DNA of 43,130 nt from NCBI GenBank assembly GCA_946404405.1, contig CAMJDL010000026.1:1-43130 (forward strand). Reading direction: 5' to 3'. The DNA is from an uncultured Prevotella sp. (GTDB lineage Bacteria > Bacteroidota > Bacteroidia > Bacteroidales > Bacteroidaceae). The notes beneath the pieces are model-generated. The model was given only the letters and a program-made list of their open reading frames with translations. It made no database searches and was not told the origin of the DNA. Below, piece after piece: positions 6,330 through 14,558 of the stretch. Both the position numbers and the translations under genes were made by a program. Position 1 is the stretch's first letter. Each line of letters starts with the position of its first letter.

Positions 6330-6386
6330 CAGTTGTTATAGTTTTGCATGAGGGTATACCCCTTGATTGATATAACTTGTAGTACT

Positions 6387-7373
6387 TTATGGTTGCCAGA
6401 TATCATTGATGGCGAATACGGCTTCGAGGGTAATCTTCGAAGCCTCTTTTTTTGTCAGCTGGCGGCTCCATGTTACGCGCTTGCTGACATCAGCACCCTC
6501 GCCTGTATTGTTATATTCCATATAGCGGGCTGTCTTTACGGCCTCGGGACGCCACTGGTGCCAGCCTTCTGGGCGAATCTGACGTGGCAAATGGCAGTTC
6601 ATGAACAGCGTATAGCCGTAGTCGCGCCAAGGACGTCCAAGATAAACCTTGTCGACACCTTGGTCGCAGCTGATGCTACAATTATTAAAGATGTACCCGT
6701 AAGCGACGTCCTGTGGTGTAGAGGCTGCGGTGATGTACGAGTTGGCCTTGCAGAATATCTGGCAGTGTTCGAACCACGCTGTCGAAGGGCCGAAGATGAA
6801 GTCGGTAGTGCCCTCGATATAGCAGTCCTTGAAATAGAGACGTGTCTTGGCATTACCCGTATAAATGGTATCTTGATGACCCAGGAAACGGCAGTTGACG
6901 AACGTCAGACGGTCGCCCTCGGTATGCAGGGCTACAGCCTGTCCTAATCGGGCGGAATTATTCTCGATGGTGATATTCTTCAGGGTAATCTTGCTGCCCT
7001 GAATCTTCAGGGTAAAGGTGCGGAAGGTGCCGATTTTCTGAGGTGTACCATTAGCTGTGAGTGGTGTGATGTCGGCCTTGATATTGGCATGGTCGTCCCA
7101 TGTGATAATGGTCTGGTCACGGTCCTCACCGCATATCTCGATGTTGGTAAGCCATTGTGGAATGACGAGTTTCTCCTTGTAGACGCCTTTCTTTACGTAA
7201 ATGACCTTGTGATACTCCATAAAGGCTCGGCAGACCTCGATGGCTTCGCTTACGTTACGGAACTCTGCAGTACCGTCGCGCGCTACAAAAAGTGTGTCCG
7301 GATTGTCATAGCTTTTCGCCTGTGCAGTCAGTAGCGCGCTGAGTGCACAAATAATACAGATTAGTTTTTTCAT
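6387..7373 (-). CDS. Secreted pectin methylesterase (CE8)
   Basis: 328 residues with a signal peptide (MKKLICIICALSALLTAQA). It removes methyl esters from homogalacturonan in the periplasm or outside the cell. All CE8 signatures are present: GQAVAL (144-149), GHQDTIY with the acid Asp168, TDFIFG with the nucleophile Asp191, and YLGRPWR with Arg247 that positions the substrate. The right-handed beta-helix is of normal length for a single-domain enzyme. The gene follows rel/spoT by 27 bp on the same strand and may be read through from that operon, although its function is unrelated. No pectate lyase lies nearby, but other secreted polysaccharidases are in the window. Confidence 0.93.
   Translation of the reverse strand: MKKLICIICALSALLTAQAKSYDNPDTLFVARDGTAEFRNVSEAIEVCRAFMEYHKVIYVKKGVYKEKLVIPQWLTNIEICGEDRDQTIITWDDHANIKADITPLTANGTPQKIGTFRTFTLKIQGSKITLKNITIENNSARLGQAVALHTEGDRLTFVNCRFLGHQDTIYTGNAKTRLYFKDCYIEGTTDFIFGPSTAWFEHCQIFCKANSYITAASTPQDVAYGYIFNNCSISCDQGVDKVYLGRPWRDYGYTLFMNCHLPRQIRPEGWHQWRPEAVKTARYMEYNNTGEGADVSKRVTWSRQLTKKEASKITLEAVFAINDIWQP
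6420..6451 (+). terminator. Possible plus-strand intrinsic terminator inside the pectinesterase 3' end
   Basis: Read on the plus strand, GGCTTCGA (6420-6427) pairs with TCGAAGCC (6437-6444) and is followed by TCTTTTTTT. It could stop transcription coming from the ATPase cassette, while on the minus strand it codes for the last residues of the pectinesterase. Inferred from structure only. Confidence 0.4.
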
Positions 7374-7400
7374 CTTAGTAGATAGTTTGATTTGTTTTGT

Positions 7401-9662
7401 TTACATGATTTGTGTAACGTCCTTCAGGTCTTCAATCTTCAGCAGATTGTTCATAATCTCCTTCACGTCGTCGCGGTCATGGACGCGCAGCTCGATGGAG
7501 CCGTCGAACATGCCATCTTCGGAAGTGATGGTCAGACGGTGAATGTTAACGCTCATCTGGTTGGAGATAATCTGTGATATGTCGAGCAGCATACCGACGC
7601 GGTCAATGCCCTGAATGCGGATGGTGGCGTCGAAGAAAAGTTTCTTATGCATGTCCCATTTGGCATCGAGAATGCGATTGCCAAAACTGGCCTTCAACTT
7701 GGCAGCAACAGGGCAAGCACGCTTGTGGATTTCAATCTGATGGCGTCCGTCAATAAAGCCCAGCACATCGTCTCCTGGAATGGGATGACAGCAGTGCTTG
7801 AACTTATATTGTGTGATATTATCGTCAGTAATGAAGATGGGTTTCTTGCGGTTGAACTTTTCAGGCACGACGAAGAGTTCTGTCTGATTGGGTGCACCTT
7901 CTTTTTTCTTCTTGTCGCGACCCAGGAACGGTACGAGTTTGCGCCAGCCTTTTTTAGCAGCCTCTTTGCCCTGTAACTCATCAAGATCCTTTTCACCCAA
8001 AAGGATGGTCTTGTCGCCCAACGCCTGGTAGAACTCATCGCGACTGCGCGACTCATGGAACTCGGTCAGTTGGTCGGCAGCAGCCAGTATATTGTCAATA
8101 CCGTTTTTCTTACAGAACTCGGTAAACAATTCTTCACCCAGTTTTTGCTGGTCGCGGTTGTTACGACGCAGAATGGCCTGAATCTTGGCCTTGGCCTTAG
8201 CGGTAGATACGAAATTAATCCACGAAGGTTGTACGTGCTGTGACTTAGACGTGAGAATCTCCACCTGGTCGCCACTCTGCAACTTATGACTTAGGGGCAC
8301 AAGCTTGTGGTTGACCTTGGCACCGATACAGTGCGAACCTAAGAAGGTATGGATAGAGAAGGCAAAATCGAGTGCCGTACACCCAGTAGGCATCGTCTTG
8401 ATTTCGCCCTTAGGCGTAAAGACAAATATTTCAGAGGCGAAGAGATTCAACTTGATGGCATCAAGGAAGTCCATGGCGTCGGGTTGAGGATCGTCCAATA
8501 TCTCCTTGATAGTGCGAAGCCACTCGTTCAGTTCAGCCTCGTCTTCAGTATATTCGTCGTCATCGCCGTCCTTGTATTTCCAGTGGGCAGCAAAACCCTG
8601 TTCGGCTACCTCGTTCATACGGTCCGAACGAATCTGCACCTCTATCCAGCGGCCTTGTTTCGACATCAGCGTGACGTGTAGTGCCTGATAGCCGTTTGCC
8701 TTTGGGTGTGAGAGCCAGTCGCGCAGGCGATCGGGGTGACTCTTGTATATCTTCGAGATGGCCACATAGATTTTGAAGCACTCGTTGATTTCCTCGTCGC
8801 GATTGTTGGGCGTAAAGATGATGCGCACAGCCAGTATGTCGTAGATTTCCTCGAACGACACATGCTTGTTCTGCATCTTTGACCAGATACTATAAGGCGA
8901 TTTGACACGTTCCTTGATTTCATAGGTCACGCCCATACGCTTTAACTCCTCCTCGATAGGGGCTGTAAACTGGTCGAACAGTTCATGGCGAGAGGCATGG
9001 GTAGAAGCCAACTTCTCTTTGATATTGGCATACTCTTCAGGATGCTCGTATTGGAAGCTGAGATTCTCAAGTTCGGTTTTGACCTTGTTTAGACCCAGAC
9101 GATTGGCTAGCGGGGCGTAAATGTAAAGCGTCTCACCAGCTATCTTATACTGTTTGTTGGCAGGTTGCGACTCCAATGTGCGCATATTGTGCAGGCGGTC
9201 GCATATCTTAATGAGAATAACGCGGATATCCTCACTCATGGTGAGTAGCAGCTTTTTGAAGTTCTCTGCCTGAGCAGAAGCCTGTTCGCCAAAGATACCA
9301 CCACTGATCTTGGTCAGTCCGTCGACAATCTGGGCTATCTTCGGACCGAAGATGTTTTCGATATCCTCCGTCGTGTAGTCGGTATCTTCGACTACATCGT
9401 GCAACAGGGCGGCACATATACTTGTAGAACCCAGTCCGACCTCCTCACAAGCAATCTGTGCAACGGCAATGGGGTGCATGATATAGGGCTCGCCAGAGAG
9501 ACGGCGCACGCCCTTGTGAGCCTGACGGGCAAAGTTGAATGCCTTGGTAATAATATCAACCTTCTTACGATGGCGCGATGATAGATAGCTATCCAACAAA
9601 TGTTGGAAGGCATCGTTTATCAGTTTGTCGTCAGCGGCTTCCCGCATCATGTCTTCATCCAT
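7401..9662 (-). CDS. Bifunctional (p)ppGpp synthetase/hydrolase, RelA/SpoT family
   Basis: 753 residues, full length for a long RSH enzyme. Order of domains: HD hydrolase (about 35-185, with HP at 63-64, HD at 88-89 and ED at 92-93 intact, so hydrolysis should work); synthetase (about 235-350, with RVKSPYSIWSKMQNK, YDILAVRIIF and GYQALHVTL, EVQIRS); TGS (about 395-455, IFVFTPKGEIKTMPTGCTALDFAFSIH); a CHCHPI-like zinc-finger stretch (FKHCCHPIPGDD); and C-terminal ACT (about 675-750). The RxK motif in the synthetase is typical of bifunctional enzymes. It makes and degrades the starvation alarmone. It starts 2 bp after the MltD-like gene ends, in the parAB-led gene string. Confidence 0.95.
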   Translation of the reverse strand: MDEDMMREAADDKLINDAFQHLLDSYLSSRHRKKVDIITKAFNFARQAHKGVRRLSGEPYIMHPIAVAQIACEEVGLGSTSICAALLHDVVEDTDYTTEDIENIFGPKIAQIVDGLTKISGGIFGEQASAQAENFKKLLLTMSEDIRVILIKICDRLHNMRTLESQPANKQYKIAGETLYIYAPLANRLGLNKVKTELENLSFQYEHPEEYANIKEKLASTHASRHELFDQFTAPIEEELKRMGVTYEIKERVKSPYSIWSKMQNKHVSFEEIYDILAVRIIFTPNNRDEEINECFKIYVAISKIYKSHPDRLRDWLSHPKANGYQALHVTLMSKQGRWIEVQIRSDRMNEVAEQGFAAHWKYKDGDDDEYTEDEAELNEWLRTIKEILDDPQPDAMDFLDAIKLNLFASEIFVFTPKGEIKTMPTGCTALDFAFSIHTFLGSHCIGAKVNHKLVPLSHKLQSGDQVEILTSKSQHVQPSWINFVSTAKAKAKIQAILRRNNRDQQKLGEELFTEFCKKNGIDNILAAADQLTEFHESRSRDEFYQALGDKTILLGEKDLDELQGKEAAKKGWRKLVPFLGRDKKKKEGAPNQTELFVVPEKFNRKKPIFITDDNITQYKFKHCCHPIPGDDVLGFIDGRHQIEIHKRACPVAAKLKASFGNRILDAKWDMHKKLFFDATIRIQGIDRVGMLLDISQIISNQMSVNIHRLTITSEDGMFDGSIELRVHDRDDVKEIMNNLLKIEDLKDVTQIM

Positions 9663-9664
9663 AC

Positions 9665-11071
9665 TTACCTCCTTCTTTTGGTTGTCTTACGTTTTTTGCT
9701 GCTTGCAGCCTTTTTACGTGTGGTCGTCTTTTTGCGTGTAGCCTTGGCACGTGTCTTTGTGGCTTTTGCACGACCTCTGGTGGCACGCGCTTTACGGGAA
9801 GTGCGAGCCTTCTTACCACGCTTGACAGTACGCTTACTCTTCTTATAATAGGTAGGCACGTCGTCACGTACCTCTACTTCAGCACGACGACTGAGCAACT
9901 CGCTGGCCTTGTAGTTGTACACGGAGTCCTCCAAATCCAGGAAACGGCTGACGTCGGCCAGTGGCAGACGCAGGGCAGAAGGCTCGGTAGCACCAGGCAC
10001 CACATCGCGGCGATACATCGGGTTGAGCGAGCGCAGCAGGTCGATGTTCAGACCGACGACCTCGGCCACCTGCTCCAGATGTACGTTACGGCTGACCATC
10101 ACCGTGTCAGTCTTTGCCGGCAGGCGAGTGGTCATCGGGCAGATATTGTGTAGCGAGTAATATGTCATGATATAGTTGGCAGCAATGAACGCAGGCACGT
10201 AGCCGCGCGTTTCACGAGGCAGGTAGGGGTAGATGTGCCAGTAGTCCTTGACAACGGGAAGGGGTTCGCCGTCCGGACCTTTCAACGATGTGACGTTGTT
10301 GGCACGACGGATAGCCTTGTTGATATTCTCAGGACCACAGTTGTAGGCCGCAATGACCAGGTTCCAGTCGCCGAAAATCTTGTAGAGGTCGCGCAGATAG
10401 CGGGCAGCAGCCTGCGACGACTTCACGGGGTCGCGACGTTCGTCGACCAGCGAATTCAGTTTCAGCCCATATTGCTTACCCGTGCCAGGCATGAACTGCC
10501 AGAGACCTGCCGCACCCACACGGCTGACGGCTTTCGGGTTCAGGGCCGACTCGATGATGGGCAGATACTTCAACTCCAACGGCAGCTGGTACATCTCCAG
10601 CGCTTCCTCGAAGATGGGCATGTAGAAATTGGAGGCACCCAACATGTAACTGATGCTGCGGCGCAGACGACCACTATAGCGGTCGATGAATTTCTGCACG
10701 ACATCGTTATAGGCCATCTCCATCACACATGGCATGCGATACAGGCGATCGACATAATCCTCCTTGCTGTATTCCGGATTCACGTCCTTCATGTTACAGT
10801 CCTGAGGCTCGTCAAGATACGTCTTGGCCATATAGACGTTGAGCAACGAGTCGAGGTCGTAGGTCATGGCCTCGGGGAATTCGATGACTTCCTCGTTGCC
10901 ACTCTGGTCCACGACGGTGATTTCGTCCTCTTCGTCCGGCTCTTCGTCATCGTCATCCTCGTCAATGACTTGTGCACTCATGCTGAGTGGCAAAAATAAC
11001 AACAGGCAAAAGAGCATGGTCCATTTTGCAATCTTACTTCCTAATTCGCATGTCACGTTGTTTATCTTCAT
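9665..11071 (-). CDS. MltD-like lytic transglycosylase with LysM-like domain and very basic tail
   Basis: 468 residues. It has a signal sequence (about 13-34) and then an extremely acidic stretch (EDDDDEEPDEEDE, 38-50). The SLT/GH23 domain follows (about 155-300) with catalytic Glu174 in PIIESALNPKAVSRVGAAGL and the motifs LWQFMPGTGKQYGL and AAYNCGPENI. A LysM-like segment at about 322-372 (VHLEQVAEVVGLNIDLLRSLNP) should bind peptidoglycan. From 410 to the end the protein is almost only Lys, Arg, Ala and Thr (for example KARTSRKARATRGRAKATK), resembling histone H1 tails. It cleaves glycan strands with anhydro-muramic ends. The basic tail is unusual for MltD. The gene lies 27 bp after the DUF5683 gene. 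Confidence 0.9.
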   Translation of the reverse strand: MKINNVTCELGSKIAKWTMLFCLLLFLPLSMSAQVIDEDDDDEEPDEEDEITVVDQSGNEEVIEFPEAMTYDLDSLLNVYMAKTYLDEPQDCNMKDVNPEYSKEDYVDRLYRMPCVMEMAYNDVVQKFIDRYSGRLRRSISYMLGASNFYMPIFEEALEMYQLPLELKYLPIIESALNPKAVSRVGAAGLWQFMPGTGKQYGLKLNSLVDERRDPVKSSQAAARYLRDLYKIFGDWNLVIAAYNCGPENINKAIRRANNVTSLKGPDGEPLPVVKDYWHIYPYLPRETRGYVPAFIAANYIMTYYSLHNICPMTTRLPAKTDTVMVSRNVHLEQVAEVVGLNIDLLRSLNPMYRRDVVPGATEPSALRLPLADVSRFLDLEDSVYNYKASELLSRRAEVEVRDDVPTYYKKSKRTVKRGKKARTSRKARATRGRAKATKTRAKATRKKTTTRKKAASSKKRKTTKRRR

Positions 11072-11098
11072 ATCTCTTCAAAGTTTCTGTGTTACTAA

Positions 11099-11833
11099 CT
11101 AAAAGTTCAAGCAGCAGTTCACACCTATTGACTGTGCCTGTAGCGGATTGCCACCCATCCTGTTGGGAATGACGGTGGGCTCCACCTTCAAACTGAGGTC
11201 CTTCGAGATGTCGAATACAGAGAGTTCGGCATCCACATAGGCGTCGATCACCGAGATGGCATATACGCCCAGCATGACGAAGAAACTCATGTCGCGCCAG
11301 CGACGATACTTGTCCTTACGACTCTTGAACAGTTTTTTATAGAACTCCTCATTATCCTTGGTCACCGTACGTCCCAAGTGCAGGAACTTGTTATACGATG
11401 CCGTGCCAGGGTCGTTGTCCATGATGTCGAGATAGGCCTGCGAATAGTCCTTATACATCATGTTGTTCCACGTCAGGGCGTAGATGCAACCCATGAAGCC
11501 ACCATAGATGATGGGCAGTTTCCAGTATTTTCGGTTGTATATCTGACCGGCACCCGGAAGCACCAATGCCAGCCACAGGGCACGCTGTGGGTCGGGCGTC
11601 CATGTGTTCCAGTCGCGCTTGACTTTCTCCTTGGGCTGCTTCTTGACAACCACCGAAGTGCTGTCGGCCAGCAAGGCCTTTGTGTCTTCCACAACGACGG
11701 AATCCATAGGAGCCAGCAGACGCCCGATGCTGTCGCCAGTCTCTATGACAGTCAACGAGTCCTGCTGGGCATAGCCTGAAACGGCTATTGCAAGCATCAT
11801 GGCTATCATCATTAGCCTACCCATTCGCCCCAT
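11099..11833 (-). CDS. DUF5683-domain exported/membrane protein
   Basis: 244 residues. A signal peptide (about 4-22, ending SGYAQQ) is followed by a linker rich in Ser, Val and Asp. The DUF5683 core begins near residue 72 with TWTPDPQRALWLALVLPGAGQIYNRKYWKLPIIYGGFMG and holds two or three hydrophobic helices (about 85-120 and 180-200). The family is found mainly in Bacteroidetes, often beside ParB and a transglycosylase as here; its function is not established. The start overlaps the parB stop by 17 bp, indicating coupled expression. Confidence 0.85.
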   Translation of the reverse strand: MGRMGRLMMIAMMLAIAVSGYAQQDSLTVIETGDSIGRLLAPMDSVVVEDTKALLADSTSVVVKKQPKEKVKRDWNTWTPDPQRALWLALVLPGAGQIYNRKYWKLPIIYGGFMGCIYALTWNNMMYKDYSQAYLDIMDNDPGTASYNKFLHLGRTVTKDNEEFYKKLFKSRKDKYRRWRDMSFFVMLGVYAISVIDAYVDAELSVFDISKDLSLKVEPTVIPNRMGGNPLQAQSIGVNCCLNF

Positions 11834-12743
11834 CTAATATGTTCATGATGCGTTCCAACTGTTCCTCGTTGTCAAACTGGATGGTAATCTTACCTTTGCC
11901 CTTGGGTGAACAGTTCATCTGCACCTTTGTCTGGAAAAACTGTGCCAGACGGTCCTTGAGGATGTTGAACTCCTCAGGTAACTGATTCTTAGAAGCTATC
12001 TTGCCACGAGCTGTCTTGACGTCATCGCCACTCTTCAGGGCCTGAACCAGTTCTTCAACCTTGCGGACCGACAACTGTTGCTGTTGTACCTCGCGGAAGA
12101 GCTTAATCTGTTGTGAAGGACTATCAATAGCCAGCAATGCACGGGCATGACCCATCTCTATCTCGTGGTTCTTGAGTGCCATTTGTACTTGTGCAGGCAA
12201 CTTCAGCAGTCGTAGATAGTTGGTCACCGCAGCACGACTCTTGCCGACACGGTCGGATATCTTGGCTTGTGTCATACCTGTAGCTTCAGCCAGATGCTGG
12301 TAAGCCAGCGCAATCTCGATGGCGTTCAAGTCTTCGCGCTGGATATTCTCTACCAGCGCCATCTCCATCACACCCTGATCCTCTACACTGACGATGTAGG
12401 CGGGAATCTTCTGTAGACCAGCCAGTTGCGAAGCACGCCAACGACGCTCGCCAGCAATAATCTGGTATCTGCCACCATCCATCTTACGCAATGTAATGGG
12501 TTGTATGATACCCAACTCACGGATACTGCTTGCCAACTCCTGCAGAGCCTCTTGATCGAATTCGCGACGTGGCTGATTAGGGTTGGGGTCTATCAAGTTT
12601 ATCTCCACCTCGTTCAGGTTCGACGACCCTTCCGTCTTTACCTCAGCGGTTGTGTCTATCAGTGCGTCCAGTCCGCGACCTGTTCCGATGTCGTCCAGTC
12701 CACGGCCAAGCACGCCTGTAGCATATTTCTTTTTTACTGCCAT
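11817..12743 (-). CDS. parB: Chromosome-partitioning protein ParB (CTP-dependent clamp)
   Basis: 308 residues. ParB binds parS, uses CTP to close as a sliding clamp and recruits the segregation machinery. Visible are the N-terminal ParA-contact region (RGLDDIGTGRGLDALI), the CTP-binding boxes (NPNQPRREFD; IIAGERRWRASQLAG; LVENIQREDLNAIEIA, about 50-150), the HTH that reads parS (GMTQAKISDRVGKSRAAVTNYLRLLKLP, about 160-187), and a C-terminal dimer domain. It lies 144 bp downstream of parA; no clear parS palindrome was found in the window by eye. Confidence 0.95.
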   Translation of the reverse strand: MAVKKKYATGVLGRGLDDIGTGRGLDALIDTTAEVKTEGSSNLNEVEINLIDPNPNQPRREFDQEALQELASSIRELGIIQPITLRKMDGGRYQIIAGERRWRASQLAGLQKIPAYIVSVEDQGVMEMALVENIQREDLNAIEIALAYQHLAEATGMTQAKISDRVGKSRAAVTNYLRLLKLPAQVQMALKNHEIEMGHARALLAIDSPSQQIKLFREVQQQQLSVRKVEELVQALKSGDDVKTARGKIASKNQLPEEFNILKDRLAQFFQTKVQMNCSPKGKGKITIQFDNEEQLERIMNILDGANG

Positions 12744-12887
12744 ACTAAAAAATTATGAATGTTGAATGTTGAATTATTCTCGCTCCGTTGCGATGTTTGA
12801 ATGTTGAATGATTAATTTATTCTCAATTCTTCATTGATAATTGCCACAGGCGATCATTCCTCATTCCACATTCCTCATTCCACATTA
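12744..12887. repeat. 7-bp-period repeats between parA and parB
   Basis: This 144-bp gap holds two short heptamer arrays. One is GAATGTTGAATGTTGAAT around 12757-12774, repeated in part near 12799. The other alternates TCATTCC and ACATTCC around 12854-12885. The same TCATTCC word, as its complement GGAATGA, is found inside rsgA and the MTA/SAH nucleosidase gene. Confidence 0.7.
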
Positions 12888-13652
12888 TTAATTGTTCTTG
12901 TTAATAATCTCCTTGGCCAGTGCCAAATGGTTCTTGCTGCCTGTGGAATCGGCATCGTACAAGATGACAGGCAGACCATGACTGGGACTCTCGGAGAGTT
13001 TTACGTTGCGCTGAATCACGGTCTTGAATACCAGCTCTTGGAAATGACGCTTCACTTCATCGAAAATCTGGTTGGCCAGACGCAGACGAGAGTCGTACAT
13101 GGTCAGCAGGAAACCCTCAATTTCCAGTTTCGGATTCAACTTCTGCTTGATGATCTTGATGGTGTTCAACAACTTCGAGATACCCTCCAGTGCAAAGTAT
13201 TCACACTGAACGGGTATGATAATCGAATCGGCTGCAGTCAAGGAGTTGACAGTAATCAGTCCCAATGAGGGTGAACAGTCAATCAGAATGTAGTCATACT
13301 CTCCGCGCAGGGGTTCCAGTATCTTGGCAATCATGCGCTCACGGTTCTCCATGTTCAGCATTTCTATCTCTGCACCAACCAAATCAATATGGCTGGGGAT
13401 AATATCCAGTCCGTCTATATCTGTCGTATAAATGGCATCGCGCACATCAGCGTGGTCTATCAGACACTCATAGAGCGAGCAGTCCACTTCCTGAAGGTTC
13501 ACACCCAAACCACTTGAAGCGTTAGCCTGTGGGTCAGCGTCAACCACCAAAACTGTCTTTTCCAACGTTGCCAGCGATGCGGCCAAATTGATTGTTGTCG
13601 TAGTCTTTCCTACGCCACCTTTCTGATTGGCCAATGCAATAATCTTTCCCAT
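12888..13652 (-). CDS. parA: Chromosome-partitioning ATPase ParA/Soj
   Basis: 254 residues. A deviant Walker A KGGVGKTTTTINLA (about 10-23) with the signature Lys, Walker A' VLVVDADPQANASSGLG and Walker B YDILIDCSPSLGLITVN identify a Soj/MinD-type ATPase. It forms ATP-dependent dimers on DNA that pull ParB-bound origins. It is the first gene of the minus-strand string running to rel/spoT and shares an intergenic promoter region with the divergent surE gene. Confidence 0.96.
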   Translation of the reverse strand: MGKIIALANQKGGVGKTTTTINLAASLATLEKTVLVVDADPQANASSGLGVNLQEVDCSLYECLIDHADVRDAIYTTDIDGLDIIPSHIDLVGAEIEMLNMENRERMIAKILEPLRGEYDYILIDCSPSLGLITVNSLTAADSIIIPVQCEYFALEGISKLLNTIKIIKQKLNPKLEIEGFLLTMYDSRLRLANQIFDEVKRHFQELVFKTVIQRNVKLSESPSHGLPVILYDADSTGSKNHLALAKEIINKNN

Positions 13653-13681
13653 AATCTTTACTTATACATGTATAACAGGTT

Positions 13682-13690
13682 GCAAAGGTA
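13682..13690 (-). promoter_or_regulatory. -7 box of the parA operon
   Basis: On the minus strand this reads TACCTTTGC, an exact match to TAnnTTTGC, 29 bp upstream of the parA start. Confidence 0.65.
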
Positions 13691-13732
13691 CAAATTTTCT
13701 GCGAGAAATTCCCAAATATCAACCTTTTTTAG

Positions 13733-13741
13733 TACTTTTGC
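13733..13741 (+). promoter_or_regulatory. -7 box of the surE operon
   Basis: TACTTTTGC matches TAnnTTTGC. It lies 28 bp before the surE ATG and is divergent from the parA promoter about 43 bp away. Confidence 0.65.
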
Positions 13742-13769
13742 ACCCAAATAAGAGAATATTAATGAAAAT

Positions 13770-14558
13770 ATGAAGCCATTAATACTGATTTCGAACGATG
13801 ATGGCTACCAAGCCAAAGGCATCAACGACTTGATAGAAATGGTACGGACGTTAGCCGACATCCTTGTCTGTGCGCCCGATGGACCGCGTAGCGGACAAGC
13901 CTGTGCTTTTTCGGCTACCACCCCGTTGACTTTAACGCTACGGCATAAAGAGGATGGGGTAGAGGTGTGGTCGTGTAACGGAACCCCTGTTGACTGTGTC
14001 AAAATGGCGCTGGCCAATCTCTGTCCTCGTAAGCCCGACATGGTTATTGGCGGTATCAATCATGGCGATAATGCCTCGGTGAATACGCACTATAGTGGTA
14101 CGATGGGTGTCACGCTGGAGGGTTGCATGAAGTATATTCCTTCGGTGGCATATTCGTTGTGTGACTATCGTGCCGATGCTGATTTTGATCCCCTTTGCCC
14201 TTATATTCAGCGTATTACGAAACACGTCCTGGAGAACGGACTGCCCACAGGCGTCTGTCTGAATGTGAATTTTCCGCTGTTATCTAGTTCTACTAGTCAA
14301 ACTAGTGAGACTAGTTATAAAGGCGTGCGTGTTTGTCGTATGTCTAAGGGATCATGGTTTAACGAGATGATGCGCTGTCATCATCCGCGAGGTTACGACT
14401 ACTGGTGGATGGTGGGTCACTATCAGAATGACGAGCCTGAGGCTGAAAATACCGACCGTTGGGCACTGGACCATGGATATGTTGCCATTACGCCGACAAA
14501 GATTGACGTTACGGCCCATCAGTATATTGGTGACTTTAAGCAGATTTTCGAGTCATGA
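13770..14558 (+). CDS. surE: 5'/3'-nucleotidase SurE
   Basis: 262 residues. SurE removes phosphate from nucleoside monophosphates in the cytoplasm using a divalent metal. The N-terminal metal site ILISNDDGYQAKGI, VCAPDGPRSGQACAFS and the later GINHGDNASVNTHYSGTMGVTLEG are all conserved. Residues 171-179 (SSSTSQTSE) are a low-complexity loop coded by a 9-bp tandem repeat containing ACTAGT three times (about 14285-14320), which is not part of the usual fold. The stop overlaps the lpxB start by 4 bp. Confidence 0.95.
   Translation: MKPLILISNDDGYQAKGINDLIEMVRTLADILVCAPDGPRSGQACAFSATTPLTLTLRHKEDGVEVWSCNGTPVDCVKMALANLCPRKPDMVIGGINHGDNASVNTHYSGTMGVTLEGCMKYIPSVAYSLCDYRADADFDPLCPYIQRITKHVLENGLPTGVCLNVNFPLLSSSTSQTSETSYKGVRVCRMSKGSWFNEMMRCHHPRGYDYWWMVGHYQNDEPEAENTDRWALDHGYVAITPTKIDVTAHQYIGDFKQIFES

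Noticed and set aside
6348..6947. Plus-strand open frame opposite the pectinesterase
   Set aside because: Antisense shadow of a gene whose catalytic motifs are all intact on the other strand.
9665..13652. parS site near parAB
   Set aside because: No TGTTNCACGTGAAACA-like palindrome was seen; only the partial word GTTCCACGT near 11464, which lies inside the DUF5683 gene and lacks the second arm.
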